Positions 24,678 to 32,115 of a stretch of 36,201 nucleotides of DNA are shown here, one piece after another. The first letter of the stretch is position 1, and every line of letters starts with the position of its first letter. The notes beneath the pieces are model-generated. The model saw only the letters and a program-made list of their open reading frames with translations, did not search any database and was not told where the DNA came from. This DNA comes from Flavobacteriales bacterium (GTDB taxonomy: Bacteria; Bacteroidota; Bacteroidia; Flavobacteriales_D; Parvicellaceae). Made by a program: the position numbers and the translations under genes. The stretch is from contig JALWSJ010000422.1 in the NCBI GenBank assembly GCA_026993705.1, positions 1 to 36,201 on the forward strand. The letters are read 5' to 3'.

Positions 24678-24680
24678 TGG

Positions 24681-25628
24681 TTATAAGTTGATTTGTTGAA
24701 GAAATTCCTTGTTATTTATCATCTTTTCAATCCCTTCTTCAATGGATACCAACGGACGATTTAATATTTTTTTCATTTTGGAATTATCGGGTAATCTTCT
24801 TGTCATATCTCCTTCTTTCAATGGAGGGAGGTGTATGATTTTTGATTTTGAGTTGGTTTTCTTGATGACTAATTTTGCTAAATCAAGTACACTGATTTCG
24901 TCCGCTCCTCCAATATTTATGGTGTCGTTCAGATGTAGATTGTTTTCAAAAATTTTTACACAAGTATCAATATTGTCATCTACATAACAAAAAGTACGTG
25001 TTTGCGAACCGTCTCCGTATATGGTTATCGGTTCGTTTTTAAGTGCTAAAGCTATAAATTTAGCCACTACAAAATCAACACTTTGATTCGGCCCGTAAGT
25101 GTTAAAAAAGCGAAAAATAGTATAATCTAAGTCAAAAGATTGTTTGAATGAACGGAAATAGGCTTCGCCTACGTTTTTAACTACCGCGTAAGGAACTTTT
25201 GAGTTTAGTGGTGTGGTTGCTTCGTTTTGGGGAAGCTCTACCGGTTCTCCGTAAACTTCGGAAGATGATGAAAAGAAAACGTGTTGAACAGAAGTGTTTT
25301 TACATAGATTTAGAACGTTTCTTATTCCTTCAATATCGGTTAAAACTTGAATTGGATTTTCTTGTGTGCGTTTTACACCTACGACTGCGGCATAGTGAAA
25401 TACATAGTCGAATTTATACGACAGCATCAACTCTGAAATATCTCTATAATTATTTACATCGCAATATACAAATTCCCAATTGTCGTATTCTTTAGAGGGT
25501 AGTTTTGATTTGTTTCCGGTTGATAAATTATCCGCTATAACTACGTGATAATCGGGGTTTTGGACTAATCTTTTTGCTAACGCTCCTCCTACATTTCCGG
25601 CACCACCTGTTATTAATATTTTTTTCAT
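24681..25628 (-). CDS. NAD-dependent sugar-nucleotide epimerase/dehydratase (extended SDR)
   Basis: This is an extended short-chain dehydrogenase of the GalE/UDP-glucuronate-decarboxylase type acting on nucleotide sugars. From ATG at 25628 the protein has 315 residues. It has the Rossmann motif ITGGAGNVGG (GGAGNVG at 8-14), VIADNLSTGNKSKL, FHYAAVVGV, Ser122-124 in FSSSSEVYGEP, and the catalytic pair Tyr147/Lys151 in YAVVKN. FRFFNTYGPNQ and TRTFCYVDDN also fit. GNVG replaces the commoner GFIG. The exact sugar is not readable. An in-frame ATG at 25667 would put the -7 box (25655-25662) inside the gene, so I rejected it. It is the first gene of the unit with asnB, the M24 peptidase and the DciA-like gene. 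Confidence 0.88.
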   Translation of the reverse strand: MKKILITGGAGNVGGALAKRLVQNPDYHVVIADNLSTGNKSKLPSKEYDNWEFVYCDVNNYRDISELMLSYKFDYVFHYAAVVGVKRTQENPIQVLTDIEGIRNVLNLCKNTSVQHVFFSSSSEVYGEPVELPQNEATTPLNSKVPYAVVKNVGEAYFRSFKQSFDLDYTIFRFFNTYGPNQSVDFVVAKFIALALKNEPITIYGDGSQTRTFCYVDDNIDTCVKIFENNLHLNDTINIGGADEISVLDLAKLVIKKTNSKSKIIHLPPLKEGDMTRRLPDNSKMKKILNRPLVSIEEGIEKMINNKEFLQQINL

Positions 25629-25654
25629 TTTTCTTACTTTAGTATTTCGTCTTC

Positions 25655-25662
25655 CAAAGTTA
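25655..25662 (-). promoter_or_regulatory. -7 box of the epimerase-asnB unit
   Basis: On the minus strand TAACTTTG matches TAnnTTTG exactly, 26 nt before the ATG at 25628. No clean -33 TTTG was seen. It would drive all four genes down to 21029. Confidence 0.5.
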
Positions 25663-25748
25663 TGCAATATTTTAGAACCTATTTAATTTGAGTTAAAAAA
25701 CTATTCTTTTTTCTGCTTTTGAAGGGATGGGGTATGTTTTCTTCGCTT

Positions 25749-25782
25749 CTTTTTATTCTCGCTCATTTTCCTGCGTTAGGGA
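25749..25782. repeat. R2 repeat fragment (right end only)
   Basis: TTCTCGCTCATTTTCCTGCG followed by TTAGGGA matches the right ends of R2 copies 2 and 3 (CTCATT...GCGTTAGGGAT). The rest of the repeat is not recognisable. It runs directly into structured repeat copy f. Confidence 0.5.
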
Positions 25783-25914
25783 AAGAAGTGGCATCCTTTT
25801 GTGTTGTTGCATATATGCAACACAAAAGATATAACGGATAGCCCGACCATTACGGCGTTAAAAAGTGGTGTAGTAGTAACGGAACTGCTTTTTTATGCTG
25901 TAATGGGAACGCCC
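25773..25914 (+). ncRNA. Structured repeat copy f (Flavo-1-like RNA)
   Basis: The outer helix is GCGTT/AACGC. The GT/AC and ATC/GAT helices surround the bulged C. The first hairpin, CTTTTGTGTTG/CAACACAAAAG, has a TTG bulge; two opposite changes relative to copy e (G to T, C to A) keep it paired. The second hairpin is of the ATTACAGC type with several G.U and one U.U; its apical part differs from copies b and g. It lies on the same strand as the SIMPL gene, with its 3' end about 40-60 nt upstream of the start codon. Confidence 0.8.
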
Positions 25915-25973
25915 AAATCTTTTTTTTCTTATCTTGGCTTTTTCTTTTTTTTAAGATGACTTTTTTTACTTTT

Positions 25974-26708
25974 ATGACAAAGAATAATTTGAATGCTATA
26001 ATTTTTGCTGTGGCGATTGTGTTATCTGCCGTTTTTTTGGGACGTGCTTATGTGAACCGTAGTAAGAAAGACGGTGAAATTAGTGTTACAGGGCTTGGAA
26101 AAAAGGATTTTACTTCGGATTTGATTATTTGGGATGCAACTTTTGTGGAGGAGGCTTATGATTTAAAAGAAGCCTATCAACAATTGAAACAGGCTAAACA
26201 ATTAATTGAGAAATATTTAACGAATAAGGGCGTTCCTGACAGTCAGATTGTTTTTGAGGCGGTGGATGTTGCTAAAAACACCAGACGTTTATATAATGAA
26301 AGAGGAAATTATATGGGGGAAGAATTTGCTGGGTATCGTTTGCGTCAGCAGTTTACTATTGAATCGGGAGAGGTTGAAAAGATAGAACAACTTTCGCGAG
26401 AAATTACGGATTTATTAAACCAAGGGGTTACACTTTATTCGGAGTCTCCTCGTTACTATTATACGAAATTGGCAGATTTGAAAATTGAAATGATTTCTAG
26501 GGCAACGGAAGATGCTAGAATTAGAGCTGAGAAAATTGCCGAAAATTCTGGCGGTGTTTTGGGTAAGTTAAAATCTGCAAAAATGGGTGTTTTTCAGATT
26601 ACTGGACAAAATTCTAACGAGAACTACTCTTGGGGTGGAGCTTTTAATACGAGTTCCAAAAATAAAACGGCTTCGATTACGATGAAGTTAGTGTACCAAA
26701 TTAAATAG
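25974..26708 (+). CDS. SIMPL-domain (DUF541) envelope protein
   Basis: SIMPL proteins are periplasmic or membrane-anchored proteins of unclear function, linked in other bacteria to oxidative stress and signalling. This one has an N-terminal membrane anchor or uncleaved signal (NNLNAIIFAVAIVLSAVFLG) and the opening SIMPL strand DGEISVTGLGKKDFTSDLI. Helices follow (LKQAKQLIEKYLTNKGV, and IEMISRATEDARIRAEKIAE, which is the conserved A..DAR..AE..A block). It ends with the strand ASITMKLVYQI. I chose ATG at 25974, which gives the usual lysine-hydrophobic start; an in-frame ATG 18 nt upstream (MTFFTF) is possible. Only 9 bp separates it from the PD40 fusion gene, and the TSUP gene follows, so the three form a unit. 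Confidence 0.85.
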   Translation: MTKNNLNAIIFAVAIVLSAVFLGRAYVNRSKKDGEISVTGLGKKDFTSDLIIWDATFVEEAYDLKEAYQQLKQAKQLIEKYLTNKGVPDSQIVFEAVDVAKNTRRLYNERGNYMGEEFAGYRLRQQFTIESGEVEKIEQLSREITDLLNQGVTLYSESPRYYYTKLADLKIEMISRATEDARIRAEKIAENSGGVLGKLKSAKMGVFQITGQNSNENYSWGGAFNTSSKNKTASITMKLVYQIK

Positions 26709-26717
26709 ATTTAGACT

Positions 26718-29700
26718 TTGCGTTTTTTATATACATATCTAGTTTTTTCTGTGCTACTTTTGTGTAGTTTGGTAGTTGATGCTCAATTTTACAGAGGTTC
26801 TAACCAATCATTTGGACAAAACAGGGTGCAATACAATTCTTTTGCGTGGCAACGTTATAATTTTCAAGAATTTGAAATTTATTTTACGGTTTCGGGTAAA
26901 AGCACCGCCATTTACACTGCTAAATCTGCACATAAGTTTAAGAAAGTTATTGAGCGAAAATTGGATATCGATTTGACCGATAAGTTGCAAATCATTGTTT
27001 ATAACTCGCTTTCGGAATTTAGGCAGAGCAACATAGGGCTTACCAATAACGAGAATACGAATATTGGTGGTGTTACTCAACTTTCCGACAACAAGCTATT
27101 TGTGTACTTTGACGGTAGTCATGAACATTTAGATGAACAAATAAAAAAAGGACTATCGGAAGTTGCTTTCAATAAAATTATTTACGGTAATAATTGGCGA
27201 GAAGCGATAAAAAGTTCTACAACGGTTTCTATGCCGGCATGGTTTAAACCGGGATTGTTGGCTTACTTAAAGCAAGATTGGAATACCGACATTGACAACA
27301 GGGTGAAAGAAGCCATTATGAGTGGCAAGTTTAAAAATTTAAATTGGTTGGAAGGTGAAGATGCGGAACTTGCGGGGGTTGCTCTTTGGAATTATATTTC
27401 TTCGGTGTATGGAGAAAAGATGATTCCCAACATTATTTACTTGACACGAGTCAGCAAGAATGTTGAAAGTGGTTTTTTGTTTTCTATTGGTGCTACAATT
27501 GACAATGTGGTTGCGGGAGTGATTCATTATTACCGTTCTCGATACATTGAAGATGATATGAGCAAGCAAGCGATAACACTAGAAGAAGTACCTGTAAAGA
27601 CAAAGAAAAGATACACCAAATATGCCGAATTTAAAGTGAGTCCGGATGGAAAATTCGCTTCCTATATTACCTACGAACTCGGACAATATCGCGTTTGGAT
27701 AAAAGATTTAACTCGTGGTAAAACTCGAAAAATAGGTCAAGGAAGTTATCGGTTGGATCGTATTCCTGATTATTCTTTTCCGGTAACCGTTTGGCATCCA
27801 TCAAGTACAACTTTTGTGTATAGCGAAGAACGAAAAGGGAAATTGGTTTTGAACCTCTACGATGTAGCGTCTAAGAAAACAGACACCAGAACGATTTTAA
27901 GACTGCAAAAGATATTAAGCATGAATTACAGTCCCGACGGTAAAAAAATGATTTTTTCTGCTGTTTCAAAAGGGCAAACCGATATTTATCTTTACAACCC
28001 TATCGGCAATAGCCAAAAGCAACTTACGCATGATTTCTATGATGATTTCCAACCTAACTTTGTCAACAACGGCACACAGATTATTTTTGCTTCTACCCGT
28101 CCGGACGACACATTAAGAAAAGAGAAAAAACCTAAAATAGAGTTTCAGAACGCAACAACAGATTTATTTGTTTTGGATATTGAACGCCCGAAACTCCGTT
28201 TGCAACGCATCACTAAAACACCTTTTGCTAATGAGTCTTATCCTGTCGAATACAGTAAAGGAAATTACACATATCTTTCAGACGAAACAGGAATCACAAA
28301 CCGATATAGAGCCTATTATGATAGTACGATTAGCAGTATAGATACGAGTATTCACTATCGTTATTTTTCGGTTTCGGAACAGTTGACAAATTTTGATAGA
28401 AACATACTGGAATTTTCAACGATTAAGAGCAGAGAAAACTACACGTATTTAATCCTCAAGGATGGGAAACATCATTTTTATACTTCTTCGTTTTCAAAAG
28501 ACTCTGCCGTAGAACCTGACGACGTAAAATACACCAAATTTATGAAATCTGTCTTATTGAAAAATGATGCTTATGAGGAGAAAATTACCCCAACTGAATC
28601 GGAGGATGAAGAGGAACAAAAGAAAGGAGAAATAGATATCAATAACTATCAATTTGAAGAAGACGTACAAACTGATGAGGTAGAAAAAGAAACAATAGAG
28701 GTTGTTTTTTCTGAAGATACCGAACCCATTAAAACGGTTAAAAACACAAATAAGAAAGGAGAACAAAAAGATTCGGTAGATTTTAAACCGCCTCGTCAAG
28801 AACTCTATGAAACCAACTTTACCATCAATCAAATGGTGGCTCAAATAGATAATGCTTTTCTAACACCTACCTATCAGCGTTATGATGGTGGAGGATACCG
28901 CAATTCAGGATTTAACGAATTGATAAAAGTCGGGGCTTCTGATTTATTTGAAGATTATCGGCTTGTCGGAGGGTTTAAACTACCGGTAAACCTTAATAAT
29001 ACTGAGTACTTATTAGTCTTTGAAGATTTAAAAAGCAGATTAGATAAAAAATACTTACTTTCAAGAAGAACATTTAAGCAAGTAGGGCAAAATTACGTAG
29101 AGAAGAAACAAACACTCTTATTTAAGTACGCTTTGAAATATCCTTTTAATGAAGTAGCTTCACTTAGATTAACCTCTAACCTTCGTTACGATAGAGATGT
29201 TTTGTTGAGTACCGAACAGGCTACGTTAACTTATCCTACACAACGCGATTATTTTGGAGGTCTAAAGTTGGAATATATTTATGATAATGCTCGTAAAAAA
29301 GGGTTAAACATTTTAGACGGAACACGTTTAAAACTTTGGGGGGAATTTTACCATCAATTAGATAAAGAAAAAACCGATTTTTTTGTACTTGGAGCAGACG
29401 TTCGACACTATCAAAAAATTCACCGCAGTTTTTATTGGGCGAGCAGGATAGCTACCAGTACCTCTTTCGGTCATCAAAAATTATTGTATTATATGGGAGG
29501 TGTTGACAATTGGTTGTTTGCTAAATTCGATAATTCAGTAGTGCCTTCATCTACACAAGGTTACCAATTCCAAACCATAGCTACACCCATGCGGGGCTTC
29601 TTCCAAAACACAAGAAACGGAAACTCTTTTGCGGTAATTAACAACGAACTTCGTTTGCCGATATTTAAGTATTTCTCTAAAAAACCTATTAAATCAGACT

Positions 29701-29981
29701 TCTTGGAAAATTTTATGATTATCGGTTTTGGTGATGTTGGTACAGCTTGGACAGGCTCTAACCCTTACGATACCAAAAACTCGTTTAACACAACCATTGT
29801 AAAAGGAGCAAATTATGAAATTATACTAAAAAACCAGAAAGAACCGATTGTATATGGTTATGGTGGAGGGCTACGTAGTAGAATTTTCGGTTATTATGTA
29901 CGTTTTGATATGGCTTGGGGTGTTGATGACCACATCTTACTGAAACCCGTCAAATACATCTCTTTATCTCTTGATTTTTAA
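26718..29981 (+). CDS. Peptidase-MA-like / PD40 propeller / Omp85-like barrel fusion protein
   Basis: This is a 1087-residue envelope protein. It has a signal peptide to about residue 22 (LVVDAQF). An N-terminal domain at about 40-280 resembles the peptidase-MA-like fold (MPAWFKPGLLAYLKQDW, a family hallmark), but the place of the zinc HExxH motif reads KKGLSEVAF, so it is probably not a protease. A TolB-like PD40 propeller follows at about 295-520 (KVSPDGKFASYIT, NYSPDGKKMIFSAVSKGQTD, FVNNGTQIIFASTRPDD). An acidic linker runs at about 615-695. A C-terminal Omp85/surface-antigen-like barrel has TPMRGFFQNTRNGNSF (the [VI]RG[FY] loop) and ends ISLSLDF with terminal Phe. The start is TTG at 26718; no in-frame ATG precedes the signal peptide. 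It probably acts in outer-membrane assembly or export; the job is unproven. Confidence 0.82.
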   Translation: MRFLYTYLVFSVLLLCSLVVDAQFYRGSNQSFGQNRVQYNSFAWQRYNFQEFEIYFTVSGKSTAIYTAKSAHKFKKVIERKLDIDLTDKLQIIVYNSLSEFRQSNIGLTNNENTNIGGVTQLSDNKLFVYFDGSHEHLDEQIKKGLSEVAFNKIIYGNNWREAIKSSTTVSMPAWFKPGLLAYLKQDWNTDIDNRVKEAIMSGKFKNLNWLEGEDAELAGVALWNYISSVYGEKMIPNIIYLTRVSKNVESGFLFSIGATIDNVVAGVIHYYRSRYIEDDMSKQAITLEEVPVKTKKRYTKYAEFKVSPDGKFASYITYELGQYRVWIKDLTRGKTRKIGQGSYRLDRIPDYSFPVTVWHPSSTTFVYSEERKGKLVLNLYDVASKKTDTRTILRLQKILSMNYSPDGKKMIFSAVSKGQTDIYLYNPIGNSQKQLTHDFYDDFQPNFVNNGTQIIFASTRPDDTLRKEKKPKIEFQNATTDLFVLDIERPKLRLQRITKTPFANESYPVEYSKGNYTYLSDETGITNRYRAYYDSTISSIDTSIHYRYFSVSEQLTNFDRNILEFSTIKSRENYTYLILKDGKHHFYTSSFSKDSAVEPDDVKYTKFMKSVLLKNDAYEEKITPTESEDEEEQKKGEIDINNYQFEEDVQTDEVEKETIEVVFSEDTEPIKTVKNTNKKGEQKDSVDFKPPRQELYETNFTINQMVAQIDNAFLTPTYQRYDGGGYRNSGFNELIKVGASDLFEDYRLVGGFKLPVNLNNTEYLLVFEDLKSRLDKKYLLSRRTFKQVGQNYVEKKQTLLFKYALKYPFNEVASLRLTSNLRYDRDVLLSTEQATLTYPTQRDYFGGLKLEYIYDNARKKGLNILDGTRLKLWGEFYHQLDKEKTDFFVLGADVRHYQKIHRSFYWASRIATSTSFGHQKLLYYMGGVDNWLFAKFDNSVVPSSTQGYQFQTIATPMRGFFQNTRNGNSFAVINNELRLPIFKYFSKKPIKSDFLENFMIIGFGDVGTAWTGSNPYDTKNSFNTTIVKGANYEIILKNQKEPIVYGYGGGLRSRIFGYYVRFDMAWGVDDHILLKPVKYISLSLDF

Positions 29982-29993
29982 ACTCAAACAAAC

Positions 29994-30425
29994 ATGGATA
30001 TACAAACATTTGTTAGTCTTGTCCTCATCGGGCTATTAGCAGGAACACTCAGCGGATTTATCGGTATTGGCGGAGGAGTTATAATGGTACCTGCACTGAT
30101 TTTTGCTTTAGATGTTTCCCAACACGAAGCACAAGGGCTGAGTCTGACAACGATGTTACTGCCTATCGGAATTTTAGCTTTTTACAACTACTATATGGAC
30201 GGACAAGTAACCAATCAATTTATCGGTTATGCAGCCATCATAGCCGTCTCTTTTGTCATTGGAGGATATTTCGGTTCTAAACTTACACTAAAACTTAATC
30301 CTAAAATTGTAAAGCTGATTTTCGGTGTGTTAATGTTGTACATCGGAGCAAAAATGGTCAACGATGGTTGGGGTTATTTTAAAGAAAAAAAACAGGCTGA
30401 TGTTACACATCAGAAGAAAGTATAG
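29994..30425 (+). CDS. Half-length TSUP (TauE/SafE) family membrane protein
   Basis: TSUP permeases export sulfite, sulfoacetate or related anions. This protein has 143 residues and about four membrane segments. It opens LVLIGLLAGTLSGFIGIGGG, the conserved Gly-rich repeat of the family, followed by VIMVPALIF, HEAQGLSLTTMLLP and GYFGSKLTLKL. Usual members have about 250 residues with two such halves and eight segments, so this is one half and would have to dimerise. The hydrophobic pattern is intact and the tail KEKKQADVTHQKKV is polar, so it looks like a natural short form, not a broken gene. It is 12 bp after the PD40 fusion gene. Its 3' end overlaps the patatin-like gene on the other strand by 23 bp. 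Confidence 0.85.
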   Translation: MDIQTFVSLVLIGLLAGTLSGFIGIGGGVIMVPALIFALDVSQHEAQGLSLTTMLLPIGILAFYNYYMDGQVTNQFIGYAAIIAVSFVIGGYFGSKLTLKLNPKIVKLIFGVLMLYIGAKMVNDGWGYFKEKKQADVTHQKKV

Positions 30426-31290
30426 GTAACTCACCTGATTCGTATTCTTCAATAATTTCCTCTGCAATTTCTCGTCCGATGTTTATAATTTCTTGAGCTT
30501 TAAAAAAATCAAACAACCCGCAAGCATCGTCAGAAATAGGGATATAAATATCGGGGGGAATACGTTCTAATTTTGCTTTTATGACTTGGTCTATCAATAA
30601 ATTAACAGACTTATCAATAAGTTCAAAATTATTTAAACTGGTTTTCAACTTCTTATACTTTAGCTCACCCAAGTACTTCTTAAACTTATTAACTTTTGCC
30701 TGTAAGTTCTCATCTTTATCAGCTCGTTTATAAAAAGGAACATTCGCTACCACATTTACAGCGACTAGAATATCATCAGGTGTTCTCAATACCCTGTCAA
30801 TTGGCAAATTATTAATTGTTCCCCCATCAACCAACAAAGTAGAATCTGTTTTAACAGGCGTAAAAACCGTTGGAATAGAAATAGAAGCACGTACCGCATC
30901 AAAAATAGGACCTTGTGTAAAAACAATCTCCCTTTTATTCATAATATCCGTAGCAATTGCGGTGTAGTTAATTCCCAATTTTTCAATATCTCGATTAGGG
31001 ATAAACTTTCTAAGTTCCTCAAATAAACGTTCTCCTTTGATAAAACCATAGGTGCTAAACGTAAAATCAACCAACTTAAAAATATCCACCTTATCAATGC
31101 TTGTAATCCATTCCTTAAACTCCGGTAATTTCCCCAATACATAAACCGCTCCGACAAACGCTCCCATAGAAGTTCCCGCAATCGAACGAATTTTATACCC
31201 ATGCTCCTCCAATACCTCAATCACTCCAATATGAGCAATTCCTCTTGCTCCACCACCGGAAAGCACTAAAGCTACATCTTTGTTTATCAT
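30403..31290 (-). CDS. Patatin-like phospholipase
   Basis: This is a serine lipid acyl hydrolase of the patatin/RssA-like group. The 295-residue protein shows the oxyanion-hole motif LSGGGARGIAHIGVIE (GGGARG at 12-17), the nucleophile elbow AGTSMG with Ser41, and the catalytic Asp155 in LLVDGGTINNLP. The catalytic dyad is complete. SISIPTVFTPV, between them, is also a family segment. There is no signal peptide or barrel, so it should be cytoplasmic or peripheral. Its start overlaps the stop of the rluB-type gene (ATGA), indicating coupled translation, and its end overlaps the convergent TSUP gene. The lipid substrate cannot be read from sequence. Confidence 0.92.
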   Translation of the reverse strand: MINKDVALVLSGGGARGIAHIGVIEVLEEHGYKIRSIAGTSMGAFVGAVYVLGKLPEFKEWITSIDKVDIFKLVDFTFSTYGFIKGERLFEELRKFIPNRDIEKLGINYTAIATDIMNKREIVFTQGPIFDAVRASISIPTVFTPVKTDSTLLVDGGTINNLPIDRVLRTPDDILVAVNVVANVPFYKRADKDENLQAKVNKFKKYLGELKYKKLKTSLNNFELIDKSVNLLIDQVIKAKLERIPPDIYIPISDDACGLFDFFKAQEIINIGREIAEEIIEEYESGELPILSSDV

Positions 31291-32042
31291 TTTTTAGTCG
31301 ATTTACCTTGTTTGCTCACCATCTTAATAAAACCTATTTCCTTTTTCGTCAGCTCTCTAAATTTACCTCGTGTAACTTGGTCTTTTTTTATCCCTGCAAA
31401 AGCAGTTCTATCCAGTTTTTTTACCTCATATCCAAGATGCTCAAACATTCTTCTCACGATTCTATTTTTTCCCGAGTGCAAAGTAACCAAAACCACCTTT
31501 TTATTATTTCCGTTCTTTCCATATTCAGCTTTATCCACTTTCGTGTAGCCATCTTCTAGTTCAAAACCCTTCAGCAATAATTCTAAATCTTTATCTGACA
31601 CCCCCTTATCCAATTCAACCATATACGTTTTTTGCACATTGTAGCTTGGGTGTGTCAATCGTTTAGCCAATTGTCCATCATTCGTAAAAAGTAAAAGTCC
31701 CGTAGTATTTCTATCCAAACGCCCCACCGGATAAATACGTTCCGAACAAGCCTTATCCATAATATCCATCACCGTTTTTCTTCCCTCAGGGTCACTCGCC
31801 GTTGTGATATAATCTTTAGGTTTATTCAAAATAAAATACTTAAACCGCTGACGAGAAAGAGGCTTCCCTTTATACTGAACCAAATCTCTAGGCGAAACCT
31901 TAAATCCCATTTCTTTCACCACCTTACCATTCACACTAATCTCCCCATTCGCAATCAATTTATCCGCTTCCCTCCTCGAACAAATGCCAGCGTCAGCAAT
32001 AAATTTATTCAATCGAACCTCATAAGTATTCTTTGTTTTCAT
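31287..32042 (-). CDS. rluB: rRNA pseudouridine synthase, RsuA/RluB family
   Basis: Members isomerise uridine in rRNA; RluB modifies 23S rRNA helix 80/93 and RsuA modifies 16S rRNA. The 251-residue protein has an N-terminal S4 RNA-binding domain (RLNKFIADAGICSRREADKL, about 10-70). It is followed by FILNKPKDYITT, the catalytic motif YPVGRLDRNTTGLLLFTNDG with Asp110, and GKNRIVRRMFEHLGYEVKKL. These are the RluB-type blocks. The choice between RluB, RluE and RluF targets is by overall similarity only. An exact -7 box lies at 32063-32070. The next gene, a patatin-like phospholipase, overlaps its stop by 4 bp. Repeat copy g lies upstream on the same strand. Confidence 0.92.
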   Translation of the reverse strand: MKTKNTYEVRLNKFIADAGICSRREADKLIANGEISVNGKVVKEMGFKVSPRDLVQYKGKPLSRQRFKYFILNKPKDYITTASDPEGRKTVMDIMDKACSERIYPVGRLDRNTTGLLLFTNDGQLAKRLTHPSYNVQKTYMVELDKGVSDKDLELLLKGFELEDGYTKVDKAEYGKNGNNKKVVLVTLHSGKNRIVRRMFEHLGYEVKKLDRTAFAGIKKDQVTRGKFRELTKKEIGFIKMVSKQGKSTKK

Positions 32043-32062
32043 AGACCGGTAAAGATTTTCGG

Positions 32063-32070
32063 CAAAAATA
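32063..32070 (-). promoter_or_regulatory. -7 box of the rluB-patatin unit
   Basis: On the minus strand TATTTTTG matches TAnnTTTG exactly, 20 nt before the ATG at 32042. The 3' end of repeat copy g is 45 nt upstream. Confidence 0.5.
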
Positions 32071-32115
32071 GGACATTATTTGCGAGAAAGATAAGAAATC
32101 TACTAAATAGTTTTT

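Larger units (their letters stand above)
25629..25955. other. Divergent intergenic region with repeats
   Basis: It lies between the epimerase gene (leftward) and the SIMPL gene (rightward). It holds the epimerase -7 box (25655-25662), a remnant of an R2 end (25749-25782), structured repeat copy f (25773-25914) and a weak -7-like TATCTTGG at 25930-25937 that may serve the SIMPL gene. Nothing else was recognised. Confidence 0.75.

Noticed and set aside
28554..28844. A 96-residue hydrophobic minus-strand frame
   Set aside because: It is the complement of the acidic Glu/Lys linker of the PD40 fusion protein, which gives Phe/Leu-rich antisense.
30403..30425. Convergent overlap of the TSUP and patatin-like genes as a frameshift or assembly error
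   Set aside because: Both frames end with ordinary polar tails and normal stops; short convergent overlaps are common.
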